A stretch of DNA of 42,229 nt from Candidatus Omnitrophota bacterium (GTDB lineage: Bacteria > Omnitrophota > Gorgyraeia > JAHIPI01). The stretch's first letter is position 1. The number at the start of each line of letters is the position of its first letter. The position numbers and the translations under genes were made by a program. Shown here in pieces: positions 17,770 through 26,909 of the stretch. The notes under the pieces were generated by a model. The model was not told the origin of the DNA. It ran no database searches and worked only from the letters and a program-made list of their open reading frames with translations. The stretch covers positions 1-42,229 of the forward strand of contig JADHVZ010000015.1 in the NCBI GenBank assembly GCA_016783745.1. Direction: 5' to 3'.

Positions 17770-18006
17770 ATGAAGATAAAAGCCCCCGACTTTATAGATA
17801 GCAGTAATTACGGAACCATTATATCCTATTTTGTAGAGGAAGGCTCCGCGGTAGAAAAGGGACAGGATCTTCTTGAGATGGAAACAGACAAAGCTCTCAT
17901 TAGGATCGGCGCGCCCGCAAGCGGTATTGTGCGCGCTATTTATAAAAGTGCCGGTTCAGATGTTAATTCCGGCGATGAATTGCTCGAGATAGAAGAAAAT
18001 CGATAA
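17770..18006 (+). CDS. stand-alone biotinyl/lipoyl-attachment-domain protein (78 aa)
   Basis: MKIKAPDFIDSSNYGTIISYFVEEGSAVEKGQDLLEMETDKALIRIGAPASGIVRAIYKSAGSDVNSGDELLEIEENR; 'ETDKA' is the lipoyl-type motif. Confidence 0.85.
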   Translation: MKIKAPDFIDSSNYGTIISYFVEEGSAVEKGQDLLEMETDKALIRIGAPASGIVRAIYKSAGSDVNSGDELLEIEENR

Positions 18007-18028
18007 AAAGAAGGGAGTAGGTAATAAA

Positions 18029-18691
18029 ATGAAAAGAGTGTTTGTATTATTGACAGTGTTTGTAATAGTTTTTGTTTTGTTTCAAGCTAATCTATCGCTT
18101 GCAGATGATGTTAGAATGTTTAATTATTATCAGATAAAATACAAGATTAACGATAAATTTGACGTATTCATTCAGCCGGATATGAGGTTTAATGATGATA
18201 TAAGGGAGTTATATTATTATCACATTAGGAATGGCGTAACCTTCCATGCACTGGAAAACCTGGATTTGGGAGCCACATATAGGTTTCTCGAGAGTAAGAG
18301 CGGAAGCCAATGGCCCAATGAACACAGGTTGGAATTGGAAGCTATGCCTAAGATCACACTGGGGGATTATAAGCTTTCCTATAGAGGTCGTTTTGAATAT
18401 AGATGGCTGCAGAACGCTGCAGACAGGTGGCGCTATAGGAGTCTTGGTAAGGTAGCTTACATGGCCGAGATAGGGGATTTTGCTTTTACACCATATATAA
18501 GCAATGAGATCTTTTACGATTTTGAAATAAATAAGCTGCATATGAACCGGGCTACCCTCGGCGCGGACAAGAAGATAAACGAAAACCTATTGTTAGGGCT
18601 GTTTTATTTAAACGAAACAGCACGTGCGGGTGAAACGGATGAGTGGAATACCAGACATTACATAGGGACAAAGATAGTGGTTTCATTTTAG
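18029..18691 (+). CDS. DUF2490-like outer-membrane beta-barrel protein
   Basis: Signal peptide and 'RFNDDIRELYYYHIRNGVTFHAL...WPNEHRLELEAMPKITLGDYKLSYRGRFEYRW'. Confidence 0.7.
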   Translation: MKRVFVLLTVFVIVFVLFQANLSLADDVRMFNYYQIKYKINDKFDVFIQPDMRFNDDIRELYYYHIRNGVTFHALENLDLGATYRFLESKSGSQWPNEHRLELEAMPKITLGDYKLSYRGRFEYRWLQNAADRWRYRSLGKVAYMAEIGDFAFTPYISNEIFYDFEINKLHMNRATLGADKKINENLLLGLFYLNETARAGETDEWNTRHYIGTKIVVSF

Positions 18692-18710
18692 GCATTAAAT
18701 AAGGAGTGTC

Positions 18711-20747
18711 ATGAAAAAGATACTGACAACTTGTATTTATTGCGGATGCGGATGCGGACTTTACCTAAATGAAGATAGAGGGCTTCTTACAGGCGCATAT
18801 CCAAGTGTTAAGCATCCTGTCTCAAAGGGGGGCTTATGCGTTAAGGGGTGGAACTGTCATGAATTTGTGAATAAAATGGATAGATTGACCCATCCCTTGA
18901 TTAAAGAGAATGGCAAATTCAGAAAGGCCACATGGAGTGAGGCCATTGAGTTGATAGCAAAGAAGTTCAAGGCAATAAGTTCTGAGAGTGGACCCGACTC
19001 ATTGGCATTCTTGAGTTCCGCGAAGACGACCAATGAAGAAAACTATCTTATGATGAAATTGGCACGGGCAGTTTTCAAGACGAACAACGTAGATCACTGC
19101 GCCAGACTTTGTCACGCATCTACCGTTGCAGGGCTTGCTGCAACCTTTGGTTCTGGGGCGATGACGAATTCTATCAATGAATTCGAAGAAGCAGATTGTT
19201 TTTTAATAACAGGTTCTGATACTACGTCTCAGCACCCCTTAATAGGCTCACGTATAATAAATTCGGTTATTGATAGAGGCGCTAAATTATTAATAGTGGA
19301 CCCAAGAAAGATCGAGCTGTCAAAATATGCTACGGTCCATGCTCAACAGAAGAACGGTACTGACGTAGCATGGATTAATGGCATGATGCACGTTATAATA
19401 AGTGAAGGCCTTGAGGACAGGGCATATATTGAGGAACGCACCGAAGGGTTTGAGGAGCTGAAGGAGCTAGTTAAAGACTATACTCCTGAATATGTGGAGC
19501 AGATCACGACTATACCTAAGAATAAGCTTATAGAGGCCGCAAGGATTTATGCAACTACGAAGAAAGCCATGCTTGTATATTCAATGGGCATTACCCAGCA
19601 CACAACGGGCGTTGACAACGTTAAATCTCTTGCAAACCTGGCGATGTTAACGGGCCACGTCGGGTTTTTATCTACGGGCGTTAACCCTTTAAGGGGCCAG
19701 AATAACGTTCAAGGCGCCTGTGACCTTGGGGCTCTGGCCAATGTCTATTCCGGTTATCAGAAGGTGACGGATGCGGACAAACGCGAGAAATTTGAAAAGG
19801 CATGGGGCGTCGAAGGACTACCGGGAAATATTGGACTTACAGTTACAGAGATTATAAGCGCGCTCGCTAATAAGAAGGTCAGGGGGCTCTATATTGTGGG
19901 AGAGAACCCTATGATAAGCGATCCCGACCAGAATCATGTGCGCGAATGCTTGGAAAAGGGAGAATTTATAGTAGTGCAGGATCTCTTTATGACAGAGACG
20001 GCTTGTTTTGCGGATGTTGTGCTTCCGGGAGCGAGTTTTGCGGAGAAAGACGGAACCTTCACCAATACTGAAAGGCGTTGTGAAAGAATACGAAAGGTTA
20101 TCGATCCTCCGGGCGAAGCAAAAGCTGACTGGGAAATTCTGTGCGATGTAGCGAGGGCATGTGGATATAAGGGCATGGATTATAAAGACCCATCCGGAAT
20201 TATGGAAGAGATTAGAGTTGTGACTCCAATATATGGCGGTATGAAATATGACAGATTGGAACCGCACGGCTTACAGTGGCCTTGCTTGGACGAAAACCAT
20301 CCAGGTACGCCATATCTGCACAAAGACAAATTCGCAAAGGGAAAAGGCTCATTTATGCCGCGACCTTACAAAGAACCTGTGGAATTTCCTGACGAAGAAT
20401 TTAATTTCATTCTTTCTACGGGTAGGGTATATTGGCACTGGCATACCAGGACTTTAACAGGCCGGACAACTACCCTGGAGAGAGAGTCGCCTGTTCCGTA
20501 TGTCGAGATCAACTCTGAGGACGCAAAAGAGCTCAGCATAAGAAATAGGGCCAGGGTTAAGGTTACCTCGAGAAGGGGGTCCATAGAGCTGGTTGCCGAT
20601 ATTTCGGATAAGGTTGTTAAAGGCTCCTGTTTTATTCCTTTTCATTTCAGGGAGGCCGCTGCTAATGTTTTGACAATAAACGCAGTTGACCCTATTGCAA
20701 AGATCCCCGAATATAAAGTATGCGCAGTAAAAGTGGAGAAACTATGA
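18711..20747 (+). CDS. molybdopterin/tungstopterin formate dehydrogenase catalytic subunit (Cys type)
   Basis: N-terminal CxxCxxxC 4Fe-4S motif, 'NVDHCARLCHASTVAG' active-site region with Cys (TGT codon), 'RGQNNVQGACDLGALANVYSGYQ', 'YWHWHTRTLTGR'. Confidence 0.93.
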   Translation: MKKILTTCIYCGCGCGLYLNEDRGLLTGAYPSVKHPVSKGGLCVKGWNCHEFVNKMDRLTHPLIKENGKFRKATWSEAIELIAKKFKAISSESGPDSLAFLSSAKTTNEENYLMMKLARAVFKTNNVDHCARLCHASTVAGLAATFGSGAMTNSINEFEEADCFLITGSDTTSQHPLIGSRIINSVIDRGAKLLIVDPRKIELSKYATVHAQQKNGTDVAWINGMMHVIISEGLEDRAYIEERTEGFEELKELVKDYTPEYVEQITTIPKNKLIEAARIYATTKKAMLVYSMGITQHTTGVDNVKSLANLAMLTGHVGFLSTGVNPLRGQNNVQGACDLGALANVYSGYQKVTDADKREKFEKAWGVEGLPGNIGLTVTEIISALANKKVRGLYIVGENPMISDPDQNHVRECLEKGEFIVVQDLFMTETACFADVVLPGASFAEKDGTFTNTERRCERIRKVIDPPGEAKADWEILCDVARACGYKGMDYKDPSGIMEEIRVVTPIYGGMKYDRLEPHGLQWPCLDENHPGTPYLHKDKFAKGKGSFMPRPYKEPVEFPDEEFNFILSTGRVYWHWHTRTLTGRTTTLERESPVPYVEINSEDAKELSIRNRARVKVTSRRGSIELVADISDKVVKGSCFIPFHFREAAANVLTINAVDPIAKIPEYKVCAVKVEKL

Positions 20748-21799
20748 AACTGAAAAAGATATTACAAAAAGATGTAGAAAAGCTTCTAGGCGAGGCCGCT
20801 AAAAAATGGCAGACATATGTTCCGTCAAAGAATGATGAGGGCGATACCCTGTTTGCGATTTTGCCAAAAGAAAAAGATGAGCTTGAAAAGGCCTTGCAGA
20901 GGGTTAACTTAAAAGATGATTGGGTTGCCATCTCCCCTAAGGAAATTTTCTTTCCACAGGTGGAGAATATGTTCAGTTTTGATAAAGAGAGGATTACCGA
21001 GGAGATTGAGACGTCTAAAAAACTGATATTCGGCATAAGGCCCTGTGATTTAAAAGGGGTTCTGTTCGCCGATGAGTTTTTTAAAAGAAATTTAGAGGAT
21101 ATATATTACTTATCCAGGATTGAGGATAGGTTAATTGTAACTATAGGCTGCAATACTCCGCCGAGAAAAGAAGCGTGTTTTTGTACATCGGCTAATACAG
21201 GCCCGTTTGCGAAAGAAGGGTTTGATCTCGAGCTCGTGGATGCAGGTAACTATTATCTTGTTGAGGTCGGGAGCGTGAAGGGTGAGGAGTTCATCAATTT
21301 ATATTCTGCCTTCTTTGAAGACGCCGGCGATGATGAAGCGGAGAAGCTGAATAGCATAGAGTCTGATGCCAAAGAAGCTATTAACGTAAAGGTGGATTTT
21401 GATAAAGCCCTGGAAATAATGAAAGGCGATAAGGATCTTACCGAAAATTATAAACGGATAGGGGAAAGGTGTATCTACTGCGGGGGCTGTGTTTATACAT
21501 GCCCGAGCTGCACCTGTTTTAACGTCTTTGACGATAAATTGGGTGACAATGGAGTTAGAAGGCGCAATTGGGACACGTGTGTATTCAGAGGTTATACGCG
21601 CGAGGCCAGCGGCCACAACCCGAGAGATGAAAAATGGACAAGAACAGCCAGACGCTACGAACATAAACTAAAGTACGATTATAGTGTCACAGGTACAAGC
21701 GGGTGCATTGCCTGCGGACGCTGCCTTTCAAGCTGTCCGGTTAATATCGGAATGTCTAAGTTTATCGAAGAGATTACGACAAATAAGAGGAATATGTGA
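20744..21799 (+). CDS. iron-sulfur subunit related to sulfhydrogenase beta / anaerobic sulfite reductase A
   Basis: 'FGIRPCDLKGVLFADEFF', CxxCGxCxxxCPSC and CIACGRCLSSCP clusters; ATGA overlap with upstream gene. Confidence 0.85.
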   Translation: MKLKKILQKDVEKLLGEAAKKWQTYVPSKNDEGDTLFAILPKEKDELEKALQRVNLKDDWVAISPKEIFFPQVENMFSFDKERITEEIETSKKLIFGIRPCDLKGVLFADEFFKRNLEDIYYLSRIEDRLIVTIGCNTPPRKEACFCTSANTGPFAKEGFDLELVDAGNYYLVEVGSVKGEEFINLYSAFFEDAGDDEAEKLNSIESDAKEAINVKVDFDKALEIMKGDKDLTENYKRIGERCIYCGGCVYTCPSCTCFNVFDDKLGDNGVRRRNWDTCVFRGYTREASGHNPRDEKWTRTARRYEHKLKYDYSVTGTSGCIACGRCLSSCPVNIGMSKFIEEITTNKRNM

Positions 21800-22638
21800 T
21801 TATGAAGAATGAATATCTTCCATATAAAGTGACAATCGCGTCTATACAAAAAGAAAGTTTCGACACAAATACATATAAGGTCGTATTTGATGATGAGAAG
21901 ACAAGAGATTCTTTCGATTATAGACAGGGGCAGTTCGCGGAGATTTCAATATTAGGAGTAGGCGAAGCCCCTATCTCCATTACCTCATCACCGTCGAGAA
22001 AAGGGTATCTGGAATTTAGCATAAGAGCGGCAGGAAGCCTTACAAATAAGATACATGAAATGAAGGTAGGTGACTCACTTTACGTAAGAGGCCCATACGG
22101 CAACTCTTTTCCTTATGAAGAGACCAAGGGAAAGAACATATATTTTATTGCAGGCGGCATAGGCCTTCCTCCGTTAAGAAGCCTTATAAATATGACGATG
22201 GACAATCGGAGCGATTTCGGCCACATTAAAATTTTATATGGCTCCAAAACACCGGATGAATTATGCTTCAAGCAGGAATTGGATGAGTGGAAGAAAGTTG
22301 AGAATACAGAAGTGTGGTTGATTGTGGATAAACCATGCGATGGATGGGGATGCAGCATAGGTGTTGTTACGGAATTGTGGAAAGATACAGATATCCATCC
22401 GAAAAATGCAGTGGCTTTTGTCTGCGGACCTCCCATAATGATTAAATTCGTAGTTCAAAAGCTGACGCAATCCGGCTTTAAAGACAAAGATATCATAATG
22501 ACGCTGGAGCGCTATATGAAGTGCGGTATAGGCAAGTGTGGGCATTGCAATGTAGGTGAGAAGTTTGTTTGCGTAGATGGGCCGGTATTTACTTACGAAG
22601 AGATAAAAAAGATCCCTTCGCGTGAAAAGGTAATTTAG
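21796..22638 (+). CDS. FAD/NAD(P)-binding diaphorase subunit (sulfhydrogenase gamma / AsrB-like)
   Basis: 'FDYRQGQFAEISILGVGEAPISITSSPS', 'YFIAGGIGLPPLRSLI', C-terminal 'CGIGKCGHCNVGEKFVCVDGPVF' [2Fe-2S]. Confidence 0.9.
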   Translation: MIMKNEYLPYKVTIASIQKESFDTNTYKVVFDDEKTRDSFDYRQGQFAEISILGVGEAPISITSSPSRKGYLEFSIRAAGSLTNKIHEMKVGDSLYVRGPYGNSFPYEETKGKNIYFIAGGIGLPPLRSLINMTMDNRSDFGHIKILYGSKTPDELCFKQELDEWKKVENTEVWLIVDKPCDGWGCSIGVVTELWKDTDIHPKNAVAFVCGPPIMIKFVVQKLTQSGFKDKDIIMTLERYMKCGIGKCGHCNVGEKFVCVDGPVFTYEEIKKIPSREKVI

Positions 22639-22651
22639 CAGCCAAGCATCG

Positions 22652-22683
22652 AAAAAAGCCTTTTTAGACAGAAGGCTTTTTTT
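22652..22683 (+). terminator. intrinsic terminator separating the fdh and mob operons
   Basis: AAAAAAGCCTT-tttagacag-AAGGCTTTTTTT. Confidence 0.8.
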
Positions 22684-22695
22684 GGAAGGAGCGAT

Positions 22696-23289
22696 ATGCA
22701 AAATCTGCATAACGATAGATCAGGTATAGCTTGCGCGATATTAGCCGGCGGCCGGAACAATCGCATGGGGCAGCATAAGGCGTTTTTAGATTATCGCGGC
22801 AGGACCTTCATCGAAATTATCAGGGATAGTATGAGCGTATGGTTTGACGAGGTATTCGTTGTAACTAATAACAAGCTGCTTTTCTCAAAGTTTCCCGAAC
22901 AGGTTTTTGAAGATATCATACCGGACAAGGGGCCCTTAGCAGCTATACATACAGCCCTTACGGTAAGTACCAGGGAGCGGGTTTTCTGTGTGGCCTGTGA
23001 CATGCCCGATTGCGGCAGCTTAGCAATAGAGGAAGTTATACGCGCGAGCAAAGAAGGCAGCTTCGATTGTTTTGTTCCGAGGGGATCCCGCGGTCCGGAA
23101 CCGCTCTTTGCGATATATACGAGATCCGTGAGGGGTTTAATTGAAGAAGAGATAACGCGAGGTCAATTATCCGTATTAAGATTTCTGGAAAGATGCCGTA
23201 CCCGCTATATTGATATAACAGGATACGAAAAAGAAATTGTAAATATAAATACACCCCAGGAGTACAGACGTCATGCGCGCAAGGTCTAA
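22696..23289 (+). CDS. mobA: molybdenum cofactor guanylyltransferase
   Basis: 'ILAGGRNNRMGQHKAFLDYRGRTFIE' and 'CDMPDC'. Confidence 0.9.
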   Translation: MQNLHNDRSGIACAILAGGRNNRMGQHKAFLDYRGRTFIEIIRDSMSVWFDEVFVVTNNKLLFSKFPEQVFEDIIPDKGPLAAIHTALTVSTRERVFCVACDMPDCGSLAIEEVIRASKEGSFDCFVPRGSRGPEPLFAIYTRSVRGLIEEEITRGQLSVLRFLERCRTRYIDITGYEKEIVNINTPQEYRRHARKV

Positions 23290-23623
23290 GATATGGATTG
23301 AGAAAAACAAGAAACTCATATTCGGAGAAGGTAAATCAGAGATATTTAAAGCCATACAGGAACATAAGTCCATCAATAAAGCCGCCAAAAGCATGGGCGT
23401 CTCATTTCGGCATGCCTGGAGTTACATCAATGAAATTGAAAAGAGGCTGGGCGTTCATTTAGTTGATCGGTCAAAAGGCGGAAAAGGCGGCGGTGGGTCA
23501 CATCTGACGGAATATGCCGTAGAACTTATGAAAAGGTTCGATAGGCTGAAAAATGAAGTCGATAAATATACTGATAAAAAAGCAAAGGAAGTATTCGGCG
23601 GATGGAAAAATATGAGATATTAA
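23273..23623 (+). CDS. ModE-like LysR-type HTH molybdate/tungstate regulator (HTH domain only)
   Basis: 'EIFKAIQEHKSINKAAKSMGVSFRHAWSYINEIEKRLGVHLVDRSKGGKGGGGSHLTEYAVELMKRF'. Confidence 0.88.
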   Translation: MRARSKIWIEKNKKLIFGEGKSEIFKAIQEHKSINKAAKSMGVSFRHAWSYINEIEKRLGVHLVDRSKGGKGGGGSHLTEYAVELMKRFDRLKNEVDKYTDKKAKEVFGGWKNMRY

Positions 23624-24369
23624 AGATCTTTCCCGAAAAGGAAGAAAAAATATTAGACGCGGTCACAAGGGAGATTCCTTTAACGGTTTATGTAAACGAT
23701 AAGGAGATAGTTACCCTTCTTGCCAGCCCGATCGATCTTACAGAGTTGGCCGTCGGTTTTCTCTTTACTTCAGGATTCATATTTAGCTATGGAGACGTAA
23801 GAAGCGCCACAGAAGACAAAGAGCGCTGGACCGTTCATTTACGACTGAAAGACGGAGATATTGGCTTGCATATGGTTTTTAAAAGACTGTTTACGTCAGG
23901 TTGCGGGAAAGGCACATTATTTTATAATGCCGTCGACCTTATGCATAGAAACAGGCGAAGGGAAGGCATAACTATTGACAGAGGGCGGGTATTTCATATG
24001 ATGCAGGATTTTCAGGCCCGTTCGGCAGGGTTTAAAGAAACAGGGGGTGTTCATAGCGCGGCACTCGCTGATAATAAAGATATCCTTGCAGTGAGAGAGG
24101 ATATAGGCCGGCATAATGCTGTTGATAAAATTCTCGGTTACGCTCTTATAAACAAAATAGAACTGAAAGATAAGATTATATTGTCTTCAGGGCGTGTATC
24201 TTCTGAGATAATATTCAAGATACAAAAAACGGATATCTCCGCGATAGTTTCGCGAAGCGCCCCGACAGACCAGGCGATAAAACACGCGCGAAGCAGCGGT
24301 ATTGCGCTGATAGGTTTTGCGAGAGGCCAAAGAATGAATGTCTATAGCTGCACAGAGAGGATAGTGTGA
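23602..24369 (+). CDS. fdhD: formate dehydrogenase accessory sulfurtransferase FdhD
   Basis: 'IPLTVYVNDKEIVTLLASPIDLTELAVGFLFTSGFI', 'ETGGVHSAALAD', 'REDIGRHNAVDKILG', 'SSGRVSSEIIFK'. Confidence 0.93.
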   Translation: MEKYEILKIFPEKEEKILDAVTREIPLTVYVNDKEIVTLLASPIDLTELAVGFLFTSGFIFSYGDVRSATEDKERWTVHLRLKDGDIGLHMVFKRLFTSGCGKGTLFYNAVDLMHRNRRREGITIDRGRVFHMMQDFQARSAGFKETGGVHSAALADNKDILAVREDIGRHNAVDKILGYALINKIELKDKIILSSGRVSSEIIFKIQKTDISAIVSRSAPTDQAIKHARSSGIALIGFARGQRMNVYSCTERIV

Positions 24370-25187
24370 ATAGGCTAAAAATAATTTTTTCTTTTATTGT
24401 TATTCTGTTATGCATATTCATAAGATTCACGGATGCCGAGGAAACGCTCAGGCTCGCAACGACTACAAGTACATATGAGACAGGCCTGTTAGATTATATT
24501 CTTCCTGTGTTTGAAAAAGAGTTCGGATGCGAAATACACGTTATCTCCGTGGGAACGGGTAAGGCCCTTCGGCTTGGAGAAAATGGCGATGTCGATATTC
24601 TTCTTGTGCACGCTCCGGAAGCGGAGAAGAGATTCATGAAAGACGAATACGGGACAGACAGGCGATATGTCATGCACAATGATTTTGTTATACTTGGGCC
24701 GGAAGACGACCCTGCCGGGATAGGAGAGTTAAAGAAGTCAACAGAGGCGTTTAAAAAGATATACGCCTCAGAGAATATATTCGTTTCCCGCGGGGATGAT
24801 TCCGGAACGGATAAGAAAGAGAAGTCGCTCTGGGCCAGGGCAGGGCTTTATCCTCGTGGCGCGTGGTACCTTGAAACCGGCCAGGGGATGAATGCCACTT
24901 TAAGGGTGGCTGATGAAAAGCGCGCTTATGTGATGCTGGATCGCGCTACGTATCTTTTCAATAAAGATAAAGTAAGGTTAAAAATTCTTGTGGAAGGAGA
25001 CAGGGATTTGCTCAATCCATACGGAGTAATTGCGGTCAATCCGCTTAAACATCCCCACGTAAACCATCGATTGTCTTTGGCCCTGGTTGAGTGGATGACT
25101 TCTTCCCAATGCAGGGAAATGATTAACAAATATGAAGTGAATGGAGATCGACTGTTTTACGCGGATGACAACAGCCCGGTTGACTAA
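24366..25187 (+). CDS. tupA: tungstate ABC transporter substrate-binding protein
   Basis: 'LRLATTTSTYETGLLDYILPVFEKEFG', 'GDVDILLVHAPEAEKRFM', 'SRGDDSGTDKKEKSLW'. Confidence 0.9.
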   Translation: MNRLKIIFSFIVILLCIFIRFTDAEETLRLATTTSTYETGLLDYILPVFEKEFGCEIHVISVGTGKALRLGENGDVDILLVHAPEAEKRFMKDEYGTDRRYVMHNDFVILGPEDDPAGIGELKKSTEAFKKIYASENIFVSRGDDSGTDKKEKSLWARAGLYPRGAWYLETGQGMNATLRVADEKRAYVMLDRATYLFNKDKVRLKILVEGDRDLLNPYGVIAVNPLKHPHVNHRLSLALVEWMTSSQCREMINKYEVNGDRLFYADDNSPVD

Positions 25188-25203
25188 CAAAGCGAATTAA
25201 TTT

Positions 25204-25896
25204 ATGGACTATATAATAGAAGGATTTAAAAAGGCATTTATTATCATCTTTTCCTTAGACAAAGAGTTTCTAATGATTGTTTTTACTTCAATCAAGATAT
25301 CCTTTAGCTCCATCTTTCTGGCCGCACTTTTCGGAATTCCTTTCGGAATTTTTGTCGGGGCAGGAAAATTTAAAGGCAGGAAATTGATAACGACTCTATT
25401 AAACACCTTAATGTCGCTTCCTACAGTTGTAGTCGGACTTCTTTTGTATTCACTGCTTTCAAGGAGGGGGCCTTTGGGTGATATGGGCATTCTTTTTACT
25501 CAAACAGCTATAATCGCGGGACAATGTATTCTGGCCTTTCCGATAATCGCCGCGTTAGTAGCCGCGGGGGTGCGAAATATCGGCGATGATCCGCTTATTG
25601 CGGCCCGCCTTTTAGGCGCTGGCAATGTCGGGAGTGCTTTGCTTTTTCTGAAGGAGGCGAAATTGATCGTCATAACAAGTACATTGGCAGCATTCGGAAG
25701 AGTCTTTTCGGAGATAGGGATATCCATGATGCTGGGGGGCAATATCAGGTTTTATACAAGGAATATTACAACGGCCATTGCGTTGGAAAGTTCACGAGGC
25801 GCAATAGGTCTTGGGATTGCTTTGGGTCTTGTGCTTCTCGCAGTAGCGTTTCTGGTAAATATAATCGTCTATCGGTTTCGGGGCGAGGAATTATGA
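25204..25896 (+). CDS. tupB: tungstate ABC transporter permease
   Basis: TM segments and 'LMSLPTVVVGLLLYSLLSRRGPLG', 'AARLLGAGNVGSALLFLKEAK' EAA loop. Confidence 0.9.
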   Translation: MDYIIEGFKKAFIIIFSLDKEFLMIVFTSIKISFSSIFLAALFGIPFGIFVGAGKFKGRKLITTLLNTLMSLPTVVVGLLLYSLLSRRGPLGDMGILFTQTAIIAGQCILAFPIIAALVAAGVRNIGDDPLIAARLLGAGNVGSALLFLKEAKLIVITSTLAAFGRVFSEIGISMMLGGNIRFYTRNITTAIALESSRGAIGLGIALGLVLLAVAFLVNIIVYRFRGEEL

Positions 25897-26909
25897 TAAC
25901 TTCTGTAAAACTGGAAGGTATATATAAAGAACACGGATCGAATCACTTTTCACTTAATATAGACGGGTTGGAATTTCACAATAAGCATGTTCAGGCCATT
26001 GTTGGGCCGAACGGTTCCGGCAAAAGCACCCTTCTTAATCTACTTGCTTTTCTTGATAGACCCGATCGTGGCAGTATTATTGTAGATGATAAGAAGGTTT
26101 TCCCCAGCAATAATGCGAAGAACAAATTATGCAAAAAAATAGGATATGTGCGACAATCCCCCTATTTATTCAATCTGAGTACATTCGATAACATCGCACT
26201 CGGTTTAAAGATAAGAAAATTTTTAAAGGGCGATATCGTTTCTAAGGTCAATGACATACTGGCGATATTGAGGATAGAGCACCTCAGGAAGAGAAGGGTA
26301 TCCTCCTTATCCCGTGGAGAATATCAGAAAGTTGCTATAGCCCAGGTCCTTGTTCTAGAACCCGAAATGGTCCTTATGGACGAGCCGGCAGCTAATATCG
26401 ACGCGCAAAGTACGCTTTCCATAGAAGAGACGGTGAAAAAAGTTCAACAGAGAACAAGTTCCATTATTATTATGACCACCCATTCATTAACGCAGGCCTA
26501 TCGAATGACTCCGGATATTATTTCGATAAATAAGGGAAGGGTTGTTGATTTTATTCATGAGAATGTTTTTTTCGGAGAGATAAAGGATCGGGGTGACGGC
26601 CTCAGGCAGATGGATGTTTGCGAGAATGTAAAAATCGTTTTTTCTACAGAGAAGAAGGGGAAAAGCTATGTTGCCATAGATCCTGAAAATATTATAATGT
26701 CCAAAGAGAATATAAAGACAAGCGCCCGCAATACCTTTACAGGCAAAATAATCAAGATTGAGTCATTGGAGCCGAACGTACGATTGGTAGTTGATGTAGG
26801 CGTAGAGATGTATTCAATAATCACAAAGCAATCTTTTGAAGAAATGGGCATTAATTTGGGATCGAGCGTAGTTTTAAGTTTTAAGGTCAATTCAGTGGAG
26901 GTAATTTAA
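25893..26909 (+). CDS. tupC: tungstate ABC transporter ATP-binding protein with C-terminal TOBE-like domain
   Basis: Walker A 'GPNGSGKST', signature 'LSRGE', Walker B 'MVLMDEP', H-loop 'TTHS'. Confidence 0.9.
   Translation: MITSVKLEGIYKEHGSNHFSLNIDGLEFHNKHVQAIVGPNGSGKSTLLNLLAFLDRPDRGSIIVDDKKVFPSNNAKNKLCKKIGYVRQSPYLFNLSTFDNIALGLKIRKFLKGDIVSKVNDILAILRIEHLRKRRVSSLSRGEYQKVAIAQVLVLEPEMVLMDEPAANIDAQSTLSIEETVKKVQQRTSSIIIMTTHSLTQAYRMTPDIISINKGRVVDFIHENVFFGEIKDRGDGLRQMDVCENVKIVFSTEKKGKSYVAIDPENIIMSKENIKTSARNTFTGKIIKIESLEPNVRLVVDVGVEMYSIITKQSFEEMGINLGSSVVLSFKVNSVEVI

Noticed and set aside
18711-20747. Selenocysteine in the formate dehydrogenase
   Set aside because: The active-site codon is TGT (Cys) in NVDHCARLCHAST; no in-frame TGA.
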